DNA from: Anthostomella pinea
Lineage: Eukaryota > Ascomycota > Sordariomycetes > Xylariales > Xylariaceae
Length of the DNA stretch: 64,000 nucleotides
Direction: 5' to 3'
Assembly: GCA_963556695.1 (NCBI GenBank)
Contig: CAUWAG010000003.1
Coordinates: 6,200,001 to 6,264,000, forward strand
Position numbers and translations under genes: made by a program. Below, piece after piece: positions 10,929-22,500 of this stretch (position 1 is its first letter; the number at the start of each line of letters is the position of its first letter). The notes under the pieces were generated by a model that saw nothing but the letters and a program-made list of their open reading frames with translations, searched no databases and had not been told where the DNA came from.

Positions 10929-11606
10929 GACTCCTTTTGAAGAGCTTGTTCGATGGTTGAATTATGAGTGGTTGTATGACTGCATCAGGACACCGGGTGA
11001 ATTCGGTCCTGGTGGAAGAAGAGCGACAGGAGAGGAATGTTCATATTGCTCGAATAAATAGAATACTGATCCGCCTGAAGCAGCTGCCTGACAATGGCTA
11101 TCTACAATATACCATCTCTAACGTTAGGGCAGCGGGAACAATGTGAGTTGCGCGAAACCTATTGTCTTCAATGGGTTTCATTCAGGCTGTCATATTCTCC
11201 ACTTTGAATTTGCTTGTTTCGCATTGTCGTGATGGGGTGTAGAGCTCGTAGAATTTGAATGGGAGGTACTCGATAAGACATGTCTGCATCCATCATCGTA
11301 CAAGATGGGGTAAATGCTTCGGCGTGCTTTATCAGCGAATTAAGCTCCGACGGAGTCAGTACACTGTCAATTATATGATACTCTATAAAGGAGATTATAC
11401 AGCGTTGCGCCTTAAAACCACTCGAGTCTTAGCGGACTGGAAATCGTAAATGTAGCCATTTTTTTGCTATGGGTTGACGTTATTTTTTCTAAAGGTCCGC
11501 AACTTATGAACCTTTTCCCGACTTCTCGCACATAATCAGCACTCGATCTGTAACCGGATAGGGGACGTGTACGCGATTTATCTCGAGTTGACCGTACGAG
11601 TGCTCC

Positions 11607-12169
11607 ATGACAGATTGCCGGGTTGTAGTTCCATGTAAGAAGGGCGAAGAACCCTTGTCCAGATTGGGTGTAGTTGCTATACTGGCCGTGATTGACGGCA
11701 CTGGAGAACTCCAGGTTATCCTAGGTAATAAAGTTGCCGGCTTGCTAGGTGAAAATGAAGAAGTCTGTGGTATTGCCGGTTATTGTCAGTAAGACGCGTT
11801 GGGCAGATCTCCCATGGATGACACTCTAAGGGCAACATCATTTGACAATCATCGCTTAACTGTAGTTATGTACTGCCCACACTTGCATACCTACTGCCAG
11901 GTAAGACTGGAAACTTCACCGACGAATTGAAAGATGGTACCGTTAACGTGATAGCAAGTGTTACACCTCATGACATCATCTCCTATAACCCAAACCCGAC
12001 TCTGCTTGAGCTAGGCCAAGACCCTGTCTCTTTCTTGTCACTTGAAGCGGATGTTCCATCTATAGAAGAACTACTACCACAGAGCCAATCAAGCCTGGGT
12101 GCCTGCTATTTCTCACGGTACAGCGAAAGGAATATGCAAGCAGGAGCTTTCAATGAAGCACAACTGTAA
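11607..12169 (+). CDS. Small two-exon hypothetical protein
   Basis: Exons 11607-11788 and 11866-12169 join in phase (77-nt intron, GTAAGA..TAG with branch CTTAAC) to give 161 residues. I do not recognise it. The protein has a hydrophobic N-terminal third (LGVVAILAVID), five cysteines, and an acidic C-terminal half with LLELGQDPVSFLSLEADVPS. Codon use looks coding on both sides of the intron, which supports the model, but no homologue or motif backs it. It stands alone in a gene-poor interval. Confidence 0.4.
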
Positions 12170-12773
12170 CTAAATGGCATAAAGACATGTGTGCACTGCC
12201 ACACGGTGGTGATGGATCCTCGTTGCCCCATGTAGAAGGCCTCCCGAACATCGCTATGATGTTCGAGTCGTTCGACCACACGGATTGTATTGTTCAAGTA
12301 GTAGCTGAGGTGAAATTACAGCTGATATCTTTCATGTATAGCCTGCAACGAACAAGATTAGCATGTATCTCAGTTTTGCTCTAATCGTTTTCGTGCGGCG
12401 GGTCATGATGGGGCAACAGAGAGTTTACGACACCCTTATTTTGGTCTCGCAGCAACGCCTGTGCGATGATTTCTTGCCCATCTAAAGTGTGCCCGACCTT
12501 TCTCAATTCACCCAAGGGCTCAGGGTTGACCCGTTTTTTCCTTGGAATTATATCCACGGTCTCACACCACCCCGATCATCATCACATGCCCCAAACGCAA
12601 CACTACTAGGTATCAGCAATTTGACACCACGAGAACAGCTCAATCGCACCAAGATCAAGGTACGCATAATAAAGCACCGTTGGGATTCAAAAAAGCTCCC
12701 GCGAACGCCGGCTGCTGCCGATTCCGAAGCTATTTGTTTGATCTGCTGACACACCACCAGACAGGCATGCACC
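12170..12773. other. Intergenic, no clear gene
   Basis: Short ORFs at 12187-12384 and 12489-12749 lack recognisable protein features. The end of the interval probably holds the promoter of the zinc-finger gene remnant. Confidence 0.3.
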
Positions 12774-13613
12774 ATGGCGCGCGAGAAGCTCTCCGCGAAA
12801 AAGAAGCCCAGTAAGCCTGGCCAGAATGCTACCGAAAAAGTGTCCGACGGCGACATCGTGGCCGATCGGTACCATTGCAATCTTTGCGGAAGAACCTGCG
12901 AGGCCGGCAAGCATGACATAAGCTCCCACAACTCCAAGTTCCATCGAGGCCCGGTTCATCCTACATGCGACACAAGACCTCGTCCATGCCCTGGCGATGT
13001 ATAACCTGCCAGAGGGACTACGAAACTTCAATACCCTACTAAGCCATCTGCGCAATATTCATGGGTACCGAGGGTACGTTCTCCTGTTGCATTTGGTAGA
13101 CCTTACCGATCTCGCGTGTCTCTTTCACTGACACAAGTTGCTAAACCGTCGAGGAAGATCGAAACTGGCGATCTTAGCGAGGAGGACCTTACTGCACTGC
13201 GTGCCTATCGCCGCCCCAGCAAGCAGCCTACCGGCAACAAGGGTAAAGCCAAGGGCACCGAGAACGAGAAGACCGAAGAGGAGGTCGAAGAGACTGACGA
13301 GGCGCAGCCTCCATCCGATTCTCAGTCCTTGTTCCAAGCTCGTCGACAACTTACCAACACCGCGGAATTGGTAACCAGGCTCTTGCTCGTGACTCGCTTG
13401 CCGATAGGATAGAAGCGTGACAACCCAACACCCGCCCGTCGTTCCTGAGTGGTGGGTCGCCGGTCCCGACGATAAGAACGACGCCGATGTGGGCGGTTCC
13501 TCCGGCAAGGAAGGGGGTCCGGCCATGGGCTGCGCGTAGTGGAGTATCCCGTTCGTGACCAGGTCATGCATGAGCATCGCGGTCCCGAGGTCGACGAGGC
13601 TTACAAGCAGTAG
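12774..13613 (+). pseudogene. Decayed C2H2 zinc-finger protein gene
   Basis: The ATG at 12774 opens a Lys-rich N-terminus followed by a zinc-finger-like YHCNLCGRTC..HDISSHNSKFH. A second finger, RCITCQRDY..LLSHLRNIH, is readable only after a frame change near 12950 and another at ~13025. An intron (about 13074-13136, GTACGT..AAG with branch CACTGAC) then joins in phase to a Lys/Glu-rich segment (13137-13412). A further frame change leads to a tail ending in YKQ-stop at 13611-13613. At least three frame breaks, none explained by introns, point to a pseudogene. Nucleic-acid binding of the ancestor is inferred. An overlapping minus-strand ORF at 13125-13709 is a shadow. Confidence 0.5.
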
Positions 13614-14904
13614 GGCTGCTGTGAGAAGGACGGCGCGGACGCTCCCGGATGCCAGTCCGCACCACACGTCGCCTACCCGTGGCACTTTGGCGGGGCTTGA
13701 TCTATGCAACAGAGTCCTGTAAGTTCAGCACAGGACGATGTTCACTAAGAGGGCAGCTGGGCAGCTGGGCAGCTGAATTGGTAGGGCTTGCGCCTGCAAC
13801 TAGCCGGCAGTCGATGACAAGACTGTTGCTACCGCCATCCGAGAGGCTGGCCATGAGCTGTCGAAGAATGGCAACCGGTACGGCATCACTCTCTCTAGTC
13901 TCTGGGGCCCTATATCCCAAATGGCCTTCTTCTTTTGTGCCAGTTAACTTCTGGACTGAGGCCGTCGCGGTTTTCTGAAGTCACTAGAAGGCACTTGGAC
14001 ACCTTCGCACCGCGTCAAGTGACTTCACGCACAGCTGCCACCTGTCTTGTGTATATATTGCCTACGGCCCCCCGGAAGGCTGCTCGACCCTGCGCGCCAG
14101 TTGCGCTTTTCCTTATTTCCGCGCGACGACGATACTACTACACGACTGGTATTCCCGACTGCACTGCATATTATGCCTCCTCCTCCTCCACCGATGTACC
14201 CAGCAGTAATACAGGCACTGCTTGCGGCTCTGATATCCCAACGGCCCTTGTGATTAGGAAGCTCTACACCCATTAACACGTTTCTCTCCGAAATTAAGTC
14301 CGAGGTGTGACAGGATGATGTTGAGGTGACACTGTCCATAATGCGGTTCATGACGATGACGATGCTGATGACAACGGTGGTGTTGTTGGTGGCGCTACTG
14401 ACGTATTTCACCCACGTAACGTAACACGTATGTGTCACCAGATATTGACGGAGACCCATCACCTTCTCTGATCTTTCAATAGTGGTCTTCATGTCGCACA
14501 AGCAGCCACCGAGATCTTGGGCAGAGGGCTGAAGAAGCTGTACTACCGCGCCAGGACAAGCAGCTACGAGATAAGGTGACGTTCTTCAAAACGCCAATAG
14601 CGCGGAGATAAGAGCGTTACCCAAGAATCTTCAAGCTGGGCTTGAAGGCGTCCTATCATGGCCTGTGTATCGTGAGACATGCGTCCTATAGCGCCATGCG
14701 ATGCTCGGGTCCGTATTCTGGCTTTTGGGGTCGGGTTTGACTGAGCATCCACCACGCCGCAATGACTACCTCCGAGTGTTCCAACGTCAACTACGAAAGG
14801 GACAGAATTCCCCGTAGAAATAATGACCACACTCGAAGCAGCGGATACTGACTAGAAAGACCATACTGCCAAACGCTATAGCAACACGTTGTCAAGCGCT
14901 CGCC
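13614..14904. other. Intergenic with short tandem repeats
   Basis: No gene recognised. A tandem GGGCAGCTG x3 occurs at about 13752-13778. Short GAT/GGT-rich runs lie near 14340-14400. The last tens of bases lead into the membrane-protein gene. Confidence 0.4.
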
Positions 14905-17123
14905 ATGGCATACCCAAGCATAGGCGACTTCGTCCCCCAGCTCGCGGGCCTCTCCCACCAAGTCCCCAGTTCGCGACCCCCCAGTCTAGGCGGACAGAAC
15001 TTCACGCACTGCTGCCTCCTAGCCCTGAACGACTCGCTCACGATCCCAGAAGAGGGCAACCTCTCCTACGCCTCGCCGTCCTTCGTAGCGCCAGGTGTCT
15101 CCATCGACACGCTCACCTCGTCCATCCAGAACGAGGACGACTTTGCCTGTGGCGCAAGATTCCAAGGCTCCACGACGGGCGCGCCTGCAATTAAGGTGCC
15201 GTACACCTGGTGCGCGGCCCAGTGTCCCGGCTGGGAGATCTCGCGCTCGAATGTTAGGGGGCAGTGGGTTGGGCCCCTGGTGCAGTTCATCGTGCCGAGC
15301 CTCGCGTTCTGCACCAATGTCCCGCGGACGCGCAAGTTGCGAATTCCGGATGTGGTGTTTAAGGCAAGGCCCCGGACCGTGGTGGGGTTCTGTTCGTACT
15401 GGGTTCGCCTGCTGGGCGCGCTCGTGATGGTGACAGTCGATACTGTGGTCTGGCTGGCCATCTGTTTCGCATTTGCGGGACCCATGCTGTTGAGTGCGGT
15501 TTATGAGTATGCGTTGGACCGCAAGGTGCTCGAGTTCATGTCTGTGGCTCCGTCAACGGCGCTGCCGATGAGGTTGCGTGCGCAGTTGTTGTTGGCGGTT
15601 GTGGCAGGCAATATTCGCATGGCGACATTGGAGAGAAGTGAGGACATCGGGGCGGATGGATGTCGTGATGGTGTAGTTGACGATCCGGAGAATGGTAACA
15701 GAAAGCTGGTTCCCGGCCATCGACTAGTGCACAATAGTATATGGAAGCGCATCATGGTCATGGTAGATGACTACGAGACGGAGAGGGCAGGGGGAAGATC
15801 GGGTGTGGAGGTGGTGTCTTTGCCGACAAAGCTCACCGCATTGCTCAACTCACAAGCGAGGTAAGTCGACCTAATGGAGGGGAATGAATGGCGCTCATTG
15901 ATTGTTCAGTTTTGGGTCGACAATAGGGGCACCAATCCTGTTCTTCGTCGGTAGCTTCGTGTACACCGTCGTGGACAGCGAAAACAACCTTGGAGATAAC
16001 GATACTGCCCATGCGCTTGCATTCGGCATGTGTAAGTCGTGATACTTGCCTTCCCACTTATAGTTGGTAGCACTTGCCTGAAAATACTGACACAAATTCC
16101 AGGGTGGATGGTGATCCCATATCTCGCAATAATCGCCTGCGCCATGCTCGCATCCAACAGTCCCAGCACCCTCGAAGGGCTCGTCTACGACGGTGGAAAC
16201 CTCGCCCTGCCGGACAGGTACGAAACAACCTTCTGGGCGCAGCAGCTACAGAAGTTGAAAGCATACAAACCAATCTCCATATTCATGAAGCAGATCGAGG
16301 AATACAATCCCTTTGAGACAGCCTTCGAAGGCCGATTCAAAACCGTAAAGCTGTGGAAAAGGGGCCTGAACAAGCGCCAGTGGGTCCAGGAGGCGATCAA
16401 CGATTACACGGCCTCCGCACCCGACGACGACCGCCAAGATAACAGCTGGATCGCACCCACCGAACTGCGCGAAGCGCTAGCGTTAAACACTCAGGATTGC
16501 TGCTACATCGCCGTAGGCTCGCTACTCCTGCTCCTCGCGCCATGTCTGCTCGCCTTCCTCACCTCGTACAACACGCCGCGGGCCGGGCTGTCCTGCCGCA
16601 GTCTCACGTACCTTGTCTACGCCGTCAGCCAGGTGTGCGAGATGATGCTGTGGACGTACGCGTCGAGCCTGAAGATCAAGCACGGCACGCGCTGGTACGA
16701 GGCGAGTCCCGTGGCGGAGCGCGTCTGCTGGTACGGACAGGTGTTTGTGGGGTTCTTCGCCGTGTTCGCTGCCGTTGGTGGTACCATGATGCAGCTGCTG
16801 GGTGTCTATCGCAGTTGCGCCTGCAAAGTGAGACAAACACCAAGCACGGTTCGGTGTGAGCTGTATGCTGACGTGCTACGTAGGTTCCGGCGACGTACTG
16901 GACGAGCCTGAGGAGCCCGGACGCCTATATCATCCTGAGCGACAATACCGCTGATGATATACTGGCGGCAAGGCAGTGGTGGACAGTCACTGGGAGCACG
17001 GCGGTGGGTGTTGTGGGTATAGTATGTGCTTTGGCCTGGTGGCACCAACGACGTTTGCGGAATGTGTTTCGAGATGAAGCAAACATACTGAAAGAGGATG
17101 AGATCTGTTCGAAGGAGGCCTGA
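14905..17123 (+). CDS. Polytopic membrane protein of unknown function
   Basis: Four exons (14905-15860, 15910-16031, 16103-16827, 16884-17123) join with correct phases through introns of 49, 71 and 56 nt to give 680 residues. The first ~130 residues look extracytoplasmic, with several Cys (FTHCCLLAL, TWCAAQCPGW) and Asn-Ser/Thr sites. Several hydrophobic segments follow: ALVMVTVDTVVWLAICFAF; FGSTIGAPILFFVGSFVYTV; WMVIPYLAIIACAML; YIAVGSLLLLLAPCLLAFL; GQVFVGFFAVFAAVGGTMM; a last one near the C-terminus (TAVGVVGIVCALAWW). The build resembles a family of uncharacterised Pezizomycotina integral membrane proteins. No catalytic motif is seen, so a receptor or scaffold role would be a guess. Confidence 0.8.
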
Positions 17124-17499
17124 AAGTATGAAAACCCCAAGTCAAAACTCGCTATTGCAGTAAAATCCTCACAATGATTTTGGGTGTCACGCTTGACATA
17201 CAAGACTTGTGGAATGCAGCTGCTGTTGACTATCTAGGTTGAGGTAGCCTACCGAGATAAATCATAGATGCTAGAATATAACGGCAAAGTTCACCGCGAT
17301 AACGTGACGAGATAGGGGTAGATCGTCGTGGCGCCTAAGACAGACGAGTCCATACCTAGGCCTCGCCCACCCCAATAAGGAGCATGAGGCTAGGGCCTAA
17401 TCCCGGAGATGCAGATGGAAGTAAAGAGAAGGGTATCATACTTTTCCAGCCAACAACACCGAACCGAGTAGAGCGATTATGGGGAGTAGAATCCCGACC
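17124..17499. other. Convergent intergenic spacer
   Basis: This lies between the stop codons of two convergent genes and serves as 3' flank of both. No further feature seen. Confidence 0.4.
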
Positions 17500-19257
17500 C
17501 TACAGAGTGAAATCCCATGGCCTGAAAGCTTTTTTAAGCTTCTCGGCATCTCGGGTCTCTTCTGCGGTGTCCTGAACGACGTCCCGCCAGTGCAACCGAT
17601 TCTCGAGGCCGAGAAGCTTAGCCATGACTTTTCGGCCAAACTGAAGGTCAAAGCGAAAGTTGTTGTCAAGCTGCATGACGAGTTCCTTGTCTTGAATGCC
17701 GGTGTCGCTATCATCCGACCAAATCCATAGGCGGAAGAAATCGATTTGCTCATCGACACCCGAGCCAAGATCAGCCTCTCGGAAGGATGAATACTGATTG
17801 TTCTCAGCCTCAACCTTGAAAGCTGCCTCTACAAGGCCTTTACGAATGAGATCTAGAGGGGCAGGCAAGAATTGCCAATGAAGATGTATGTTATCCGCCC
17901 GATTGATCTCCCACGTGACGGCGCCAAGCTCGTGTTTCGATTGAGATGCAACCATTGCCTGCAAGGAGTCCCTGAAACGGTTCATCTCTTTGTATGTTTT
18001 TTCGGCTTCTTGGCCCATCGACTTGAAGGTGGGTTCGTGGCCGAGAGGAATTATCAGTTGGTGACCGGGGAAGGGGAGACCCGAGGAACCGAAATGGGGA
18101 GGGCTCGGTAGTGGTCCCTTGGCGGTGGTCACGTATGCATCGTCTCCAATCGAACAGATCATATGCGTGTCTACCCGTGAGTTACTAAGGCAGAAGAAGC
18201 ACTGGCCCGGTCCGGGAGGAGGTGACCGTGGTCGCCGAGATCGCTTGTTACGACCTCCCCCGTGATGATCCCGCGCGTCAGCGAAGCGTCCGTAATGGTC
18301 CTTAGCATCAGGGGCGCCGCGCTTTCTGCTACTCAACTTGGAGAGGAATGGTGACACAGTAGTACCCACCGGTATCGAAGTGATAGGTTCCGCCGGATTG
18401 AGGCTGAACGCGTATAACGCTTTGGCTTTGGTCAGGTTGCCGAAGGGTGCAACTGAGATGAATCGAGTGATGGCTTTGCTGTCGTCATTCGGATTAGCCT
18501 GCTGATGGAAGAAAGGCTCGCGCTCGTAGAATAGATCGGTAAGCGATGTCGAGAAGTGGTAACGGGGCTTGAGAGCGGCGCATAACTCGGCTATCTCATC
18601 CGAACTCGTTATTGAGGCTTGTTGCTCGGGTGCGAGGGGCGTGTTCGAGCCGCTCCAAACAGCTGAAGGCCATGACGTAGTCAGGAGGATGTCGGCAGTG
18701 TTGGCGCCCCGCAGAGCCTTCGCGTCGTCGGACGTATGTAACGGAAGGTGTTGCTCCTGCGATAGCCCACCAACGATGGTGGTGTCAAGAACTCCACCTA
18801 GTGCGACAATTCGTATGCCGTCTGAAGTCTTGGTGATGCTTCGCTTTCCGAGGAAATGGAGGTTCTCGCATATCTATATACGACCAAGTCAGCTTATGGG
18901 AAAGCGATAGGTGGATGGTGGGCACAAGGGGTATAGTCTTACGTCTTCGCCCTGCTCGATGCGCTTGACGATTGGGTCGGGCAAGGGGTTGGTGCCAACG
19001 GTGAAGTAGGTAGAGATGGGCACATTGATTTCGCCACCAAGGAGTCGGGATATTGTCTGCGCATCCTGGTCGACGTCGAGGAGGTTACAGGCGACAATGG
19101 CAAAGGCGAAGTTCTGCTTCTCGTTCAGTTTGGCAAGCTTCTGGAATGCAGATTCAAGCTTGCCATTGAGGCTGCCGAACACGATGCTGGGATTGACTGT
19201 TAACGGATGAAGGGCAGGTAGCTCAGAAGAATGTTATACTCACATTTTGGCTGCCAT
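17500..19257 (-). CDS. CwfJ-domain protein, Drn1/CWF19L1 type
   Basis: Likely cofactor of lariat-debranching enzyme Dbr1 in intron turnover, acting in the nucleus. Exons 19257-19244, 19186-18943 and 18873-17500 (introns 57 and 69 nt) encode 543 residues, normal for Drn1. The N-terminal ~250 residues form the metallophosphoesterase-like domain (MAAKIIVFGSLNG start, ILLTTSWPSAV). A basic linker (KRSRRPRSPPPG) follows. The CwfJ C1 region has FFCLSN, GHQLIIPLGHEPT and the HIT-like HLHWQ. The CwfJ C2 region ends in LKKAFRPWDFTL. The long exon lacks an internal ATG upstream, so the tiny first exon is needed to supply the start. Divergent from the Utp20 gene, with a shared 287-bp promoter. Confidence 0.88.
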
Positions 19258-19544
19258 GTTCACGCAAAACTCACCTCTCCAGATGACGCAGGGCGTGAAA
19301 GCTGGAGTCTTCGTGAATCGTGGGGAGGAAGTAAAGAAATCTCCAGATGCCGATCGGCGATAAGATGAAATGGACCTACTTATCTGATAACAGTTATCGG
19401 CTTATCTTAGTGCATTGAAGGCGGGACCCATTCAAAAAGTTGAGCTGTAACTTTTATCGAGTTGCACAAGAGAGATCATTTACAACCTCCATACCGAGTT
19501 TCCCCTTGTAAGACGGCGGCGCAAGGCGCACTTTGGCTGTCACG
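19258..19544. promoter_or_regulatory. Bidirectional promoter, Drn1-like and UTP20 genes
   Basis: Only 287 bp separate the two start codons, so both RNA-processing genes must share this interval. An AT-rich segment with TTATC/GATAA elements lies near 19380-19400 (TTATCTGATAACAGTTATCGG), in mirrored copies. Co-regulation is inferred from arrangement only. Confidence 0.55.
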
Positions 19545-22500
19545 ATGCCTTCAACACAGTCGGGACGGATCGTCAAGTCCCGCAAGGGCAAGCCGAGCAC
19601 TCCTCACCAAAAGAACCACCGGTGGGAGTCATTCTCGAGCAAGATCTCCAAGCTCCATTCCCTCGATCCTCTGCGAAAAGTACGGCGACACGACCTCGAC
19701 GCCGAAGACCTCGAATCTACCACCTCCTATCTGAAGAACGGGCTGGACAAATGGACCGACCTCGATTACTCCAAGAATTTCACCTCTTTCAGGAGGGAAG
19801 TGCTGAAGTATTGCGACAGCCTTCCCCAAATCCTCCACTTCCAGGACCATATTATGGAACTGCTGGCGAAATACATCTCTGTACAGGATCTCGAGTCGCT
19901 AGAGTCCATCCTGGACCTTTTGACTGCATTCGCCCATGATCTAGGCACTCGCTTCGAGAAGCATTACCCTCGCGCCTTGTCTTTGATCGTCGACATTGCG
20001 AGCCAGCCTCAAGATGCTGCTGTTGTGGAGTGGACCTTTGCTTGCCTGGCTTTCCTCTTCAAGTACCTGTCGAAGCTTCTGGTTCCCGACCTCCGCCCGA
20101 CTTACGATGCCGTTGCGCCTCTGCTGGGGAAGTCTCGGAATCCTCCCCACATATCCAGGTTCGCTGCTGAAGCTCTGAGCTTTCTTGTGAAGAAGGCTGC
20201 GGCACCGGCGCACCGCGACAGTGCCCTTCCCCGAGTCATCGAACATGCTCGGCGTGATCTTACAACCACGAGAGATAGTAAGAACTTCGGTTTATATTAT
20301 CATGGACTGATGACCATGTTCGCCGAAGCTGTGAAAGGCCAAGGTTACGGTGTACATACGACGGGCCCCGAGGTTATTAAAGCGCTCGTGGCCTCTATGC
20401 CCAACGACGAGTGCATTTCCGTGGAGCCTGTCACTTGGTCTGATCTAGTGTGCGGTGTTCTGGTGAGCATTGTTCATCATACGACAGCAGAGACTTTCGG
20501 TCCCATACCAAAAGCGATCGCGGACACGGCGGCCAAAGAGGAACATCGCGCCGACTACCTGTTACGAGACTGTTTTTATATCAGGTGCCTGGGAACAATA
20601 TCCGGTGTTCGAAAAGGTAGTCGAATAGATGACTGGCCACTAGTCCTCAGCTGTCTATCGCATTCCTTGCAAGCTATATCCAAAGATCCAAAGACGCTGA
20701 GAAGCGTCCAGGCTTCAGTTGTTTGGCAGCAGCTCATTGCCAATATAGCTATCATATGGAAACAAGCGCCGATGGACTCTGTGATCCCTTACATCACAAG
20801 CTTCATTGATGTTATTACCCGCGAACCACTGATGGAGTGGTTTATCCCGTTTTGTTCATACTTCTCCGACCTTGACTCCACCAGGTTTCGCAGTCTCTTT
20901 CTCAAATCGTTCCAGAAGTGAGATTCAATGACTCAGCTGTTATGATATGAAGCTGATGCCACAATTAGGTTCGTTGCTATGCACTGGTCGGAAGGATGCA
21001 ACCAAGATATGCTCAGTGTATTTCTGCCTCGAATGATCAACTCCGGCGGTCTCCCATCAGTTAACGATGCAGATGACTTCTCGTTGCCGCGATCATGGCA
21101 AGACCAGATAGTCGCCAAGTTCGAGCGGTTAGAGGTGTCCCCCTTTCCCGAGCCAGGTGCGACAATCGCCTGTGACGAAGACCCGAAGACCTGGCGCGAC
21201 AGGTGCCTACCGAAGTATTCTGCTCTACTTCGTCTGCTAGAGTCGACCACGATCCACCCCTCTATCATCAAACCTATTGCAGACTTGTTGCTTAGAAAGC
21301 TCAAGCTCGCTCTAAGGCCATCGCAGTCCCTAGTTACCGAAGAAGCCCGCTTCATTGTCAGCCAAGGTTTCTCAGCTTACCTACGAATGAGTAAAGCGTC
21401 TGGGGAAATTGATACCTCCCTTGCTCCCCTACTGAAAGCGGCCACCCCCCGTTATTGCCATCTGACTGGGTTTCTGGAAACCATGCTCGCTTACGAAGAC
21501 CAGCTGAATGTGAAGCAGAGTCCGCAATATCAAGGCGACGACAGTGCTGGAGGCGAAAGGGAGGAGGATCCATTTCTTCGGTGTCTCATTGAGAGCCTAT
21601 CCGCCCCTTCACACCATCATCGCTTAGCTGCTCTGCGACTGTTGAGCAAGCTAGACTCGGCACCGGACGAGCTGGGTTGTCTAGCAAGCATGCTCCAGAT
21701 TGAGGAGACCCCATTGACCCTTCAGAATGTCAGGGCTTTGTCTATGCACATTCGAAACCTTGCGGCGAACTACGCACGTCTGAGTGAAGCCTCCTGGCTT
21801 CTCCAAGCGATCCCGCCTTTCCTCTTTGGTATGACGACTGTACGCTTGACGCCTACCTGGGACTCAGCCGTAGAGGCTTTGCAGCAGATCGGCCAAACCA
21901 AATCGGGAGAGGAAGTGGTATCTGATCTAGCATTCAAGTGGATAGACGTTCCCTCGAAGCGGTGGGAAGGCTCTCATACCCAACCCACAACCGCTGCAAA
22001 TGCTGGCCAGACTGACTTCGAATGTTGCAATCTCATGGGCCTGCTCAAGCAAGCAGAGGACACGGAATTAGTGATAGCCAGTTCCACGGACATCATGCTG
22101 CGAACATTCGAAGAGATCCAAGACCTAGTGCCTGCGACGCCCCCCAATGCACGCTCACAGGCACTCAAAGTATTCTCTGCCGCACCAGAGCTTGCGGAGA
22201 AGAGGTCTCGGAAACTGGTGCCATATTTCTTGTCCTGGAGTGTCGATTCGGAGGAACAAGATATTCAAGGGACTCAAGATGAAACGTCTGAAGGAATTTC
22301 TGGTTCGTCGTGGTCTCTCTTCGACAAGAAGACTCTTCTTGGAGTATTCGCCCAATTCTCGAACCCGAAGGTTCTCTACCAAAGTCGGCAGGTCTACGAT
22401 GCTCTACTAGGGCTGCTTGCGAATGGCGATGTTGATATACAGAAGTCTTGTCTCAAGGCCATTTCAACGTGGAAACAGGAAGGTATCAAGCCTTACCAAG

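Noticed and set aside
13125..13709. 194-codon minus-strand ORF with hydrophobic start
   Set aside because: It lies antisense to the charged tail of the zinc-finger remnant. Its hydrophobicity is the complement of Glu/Lys codons.
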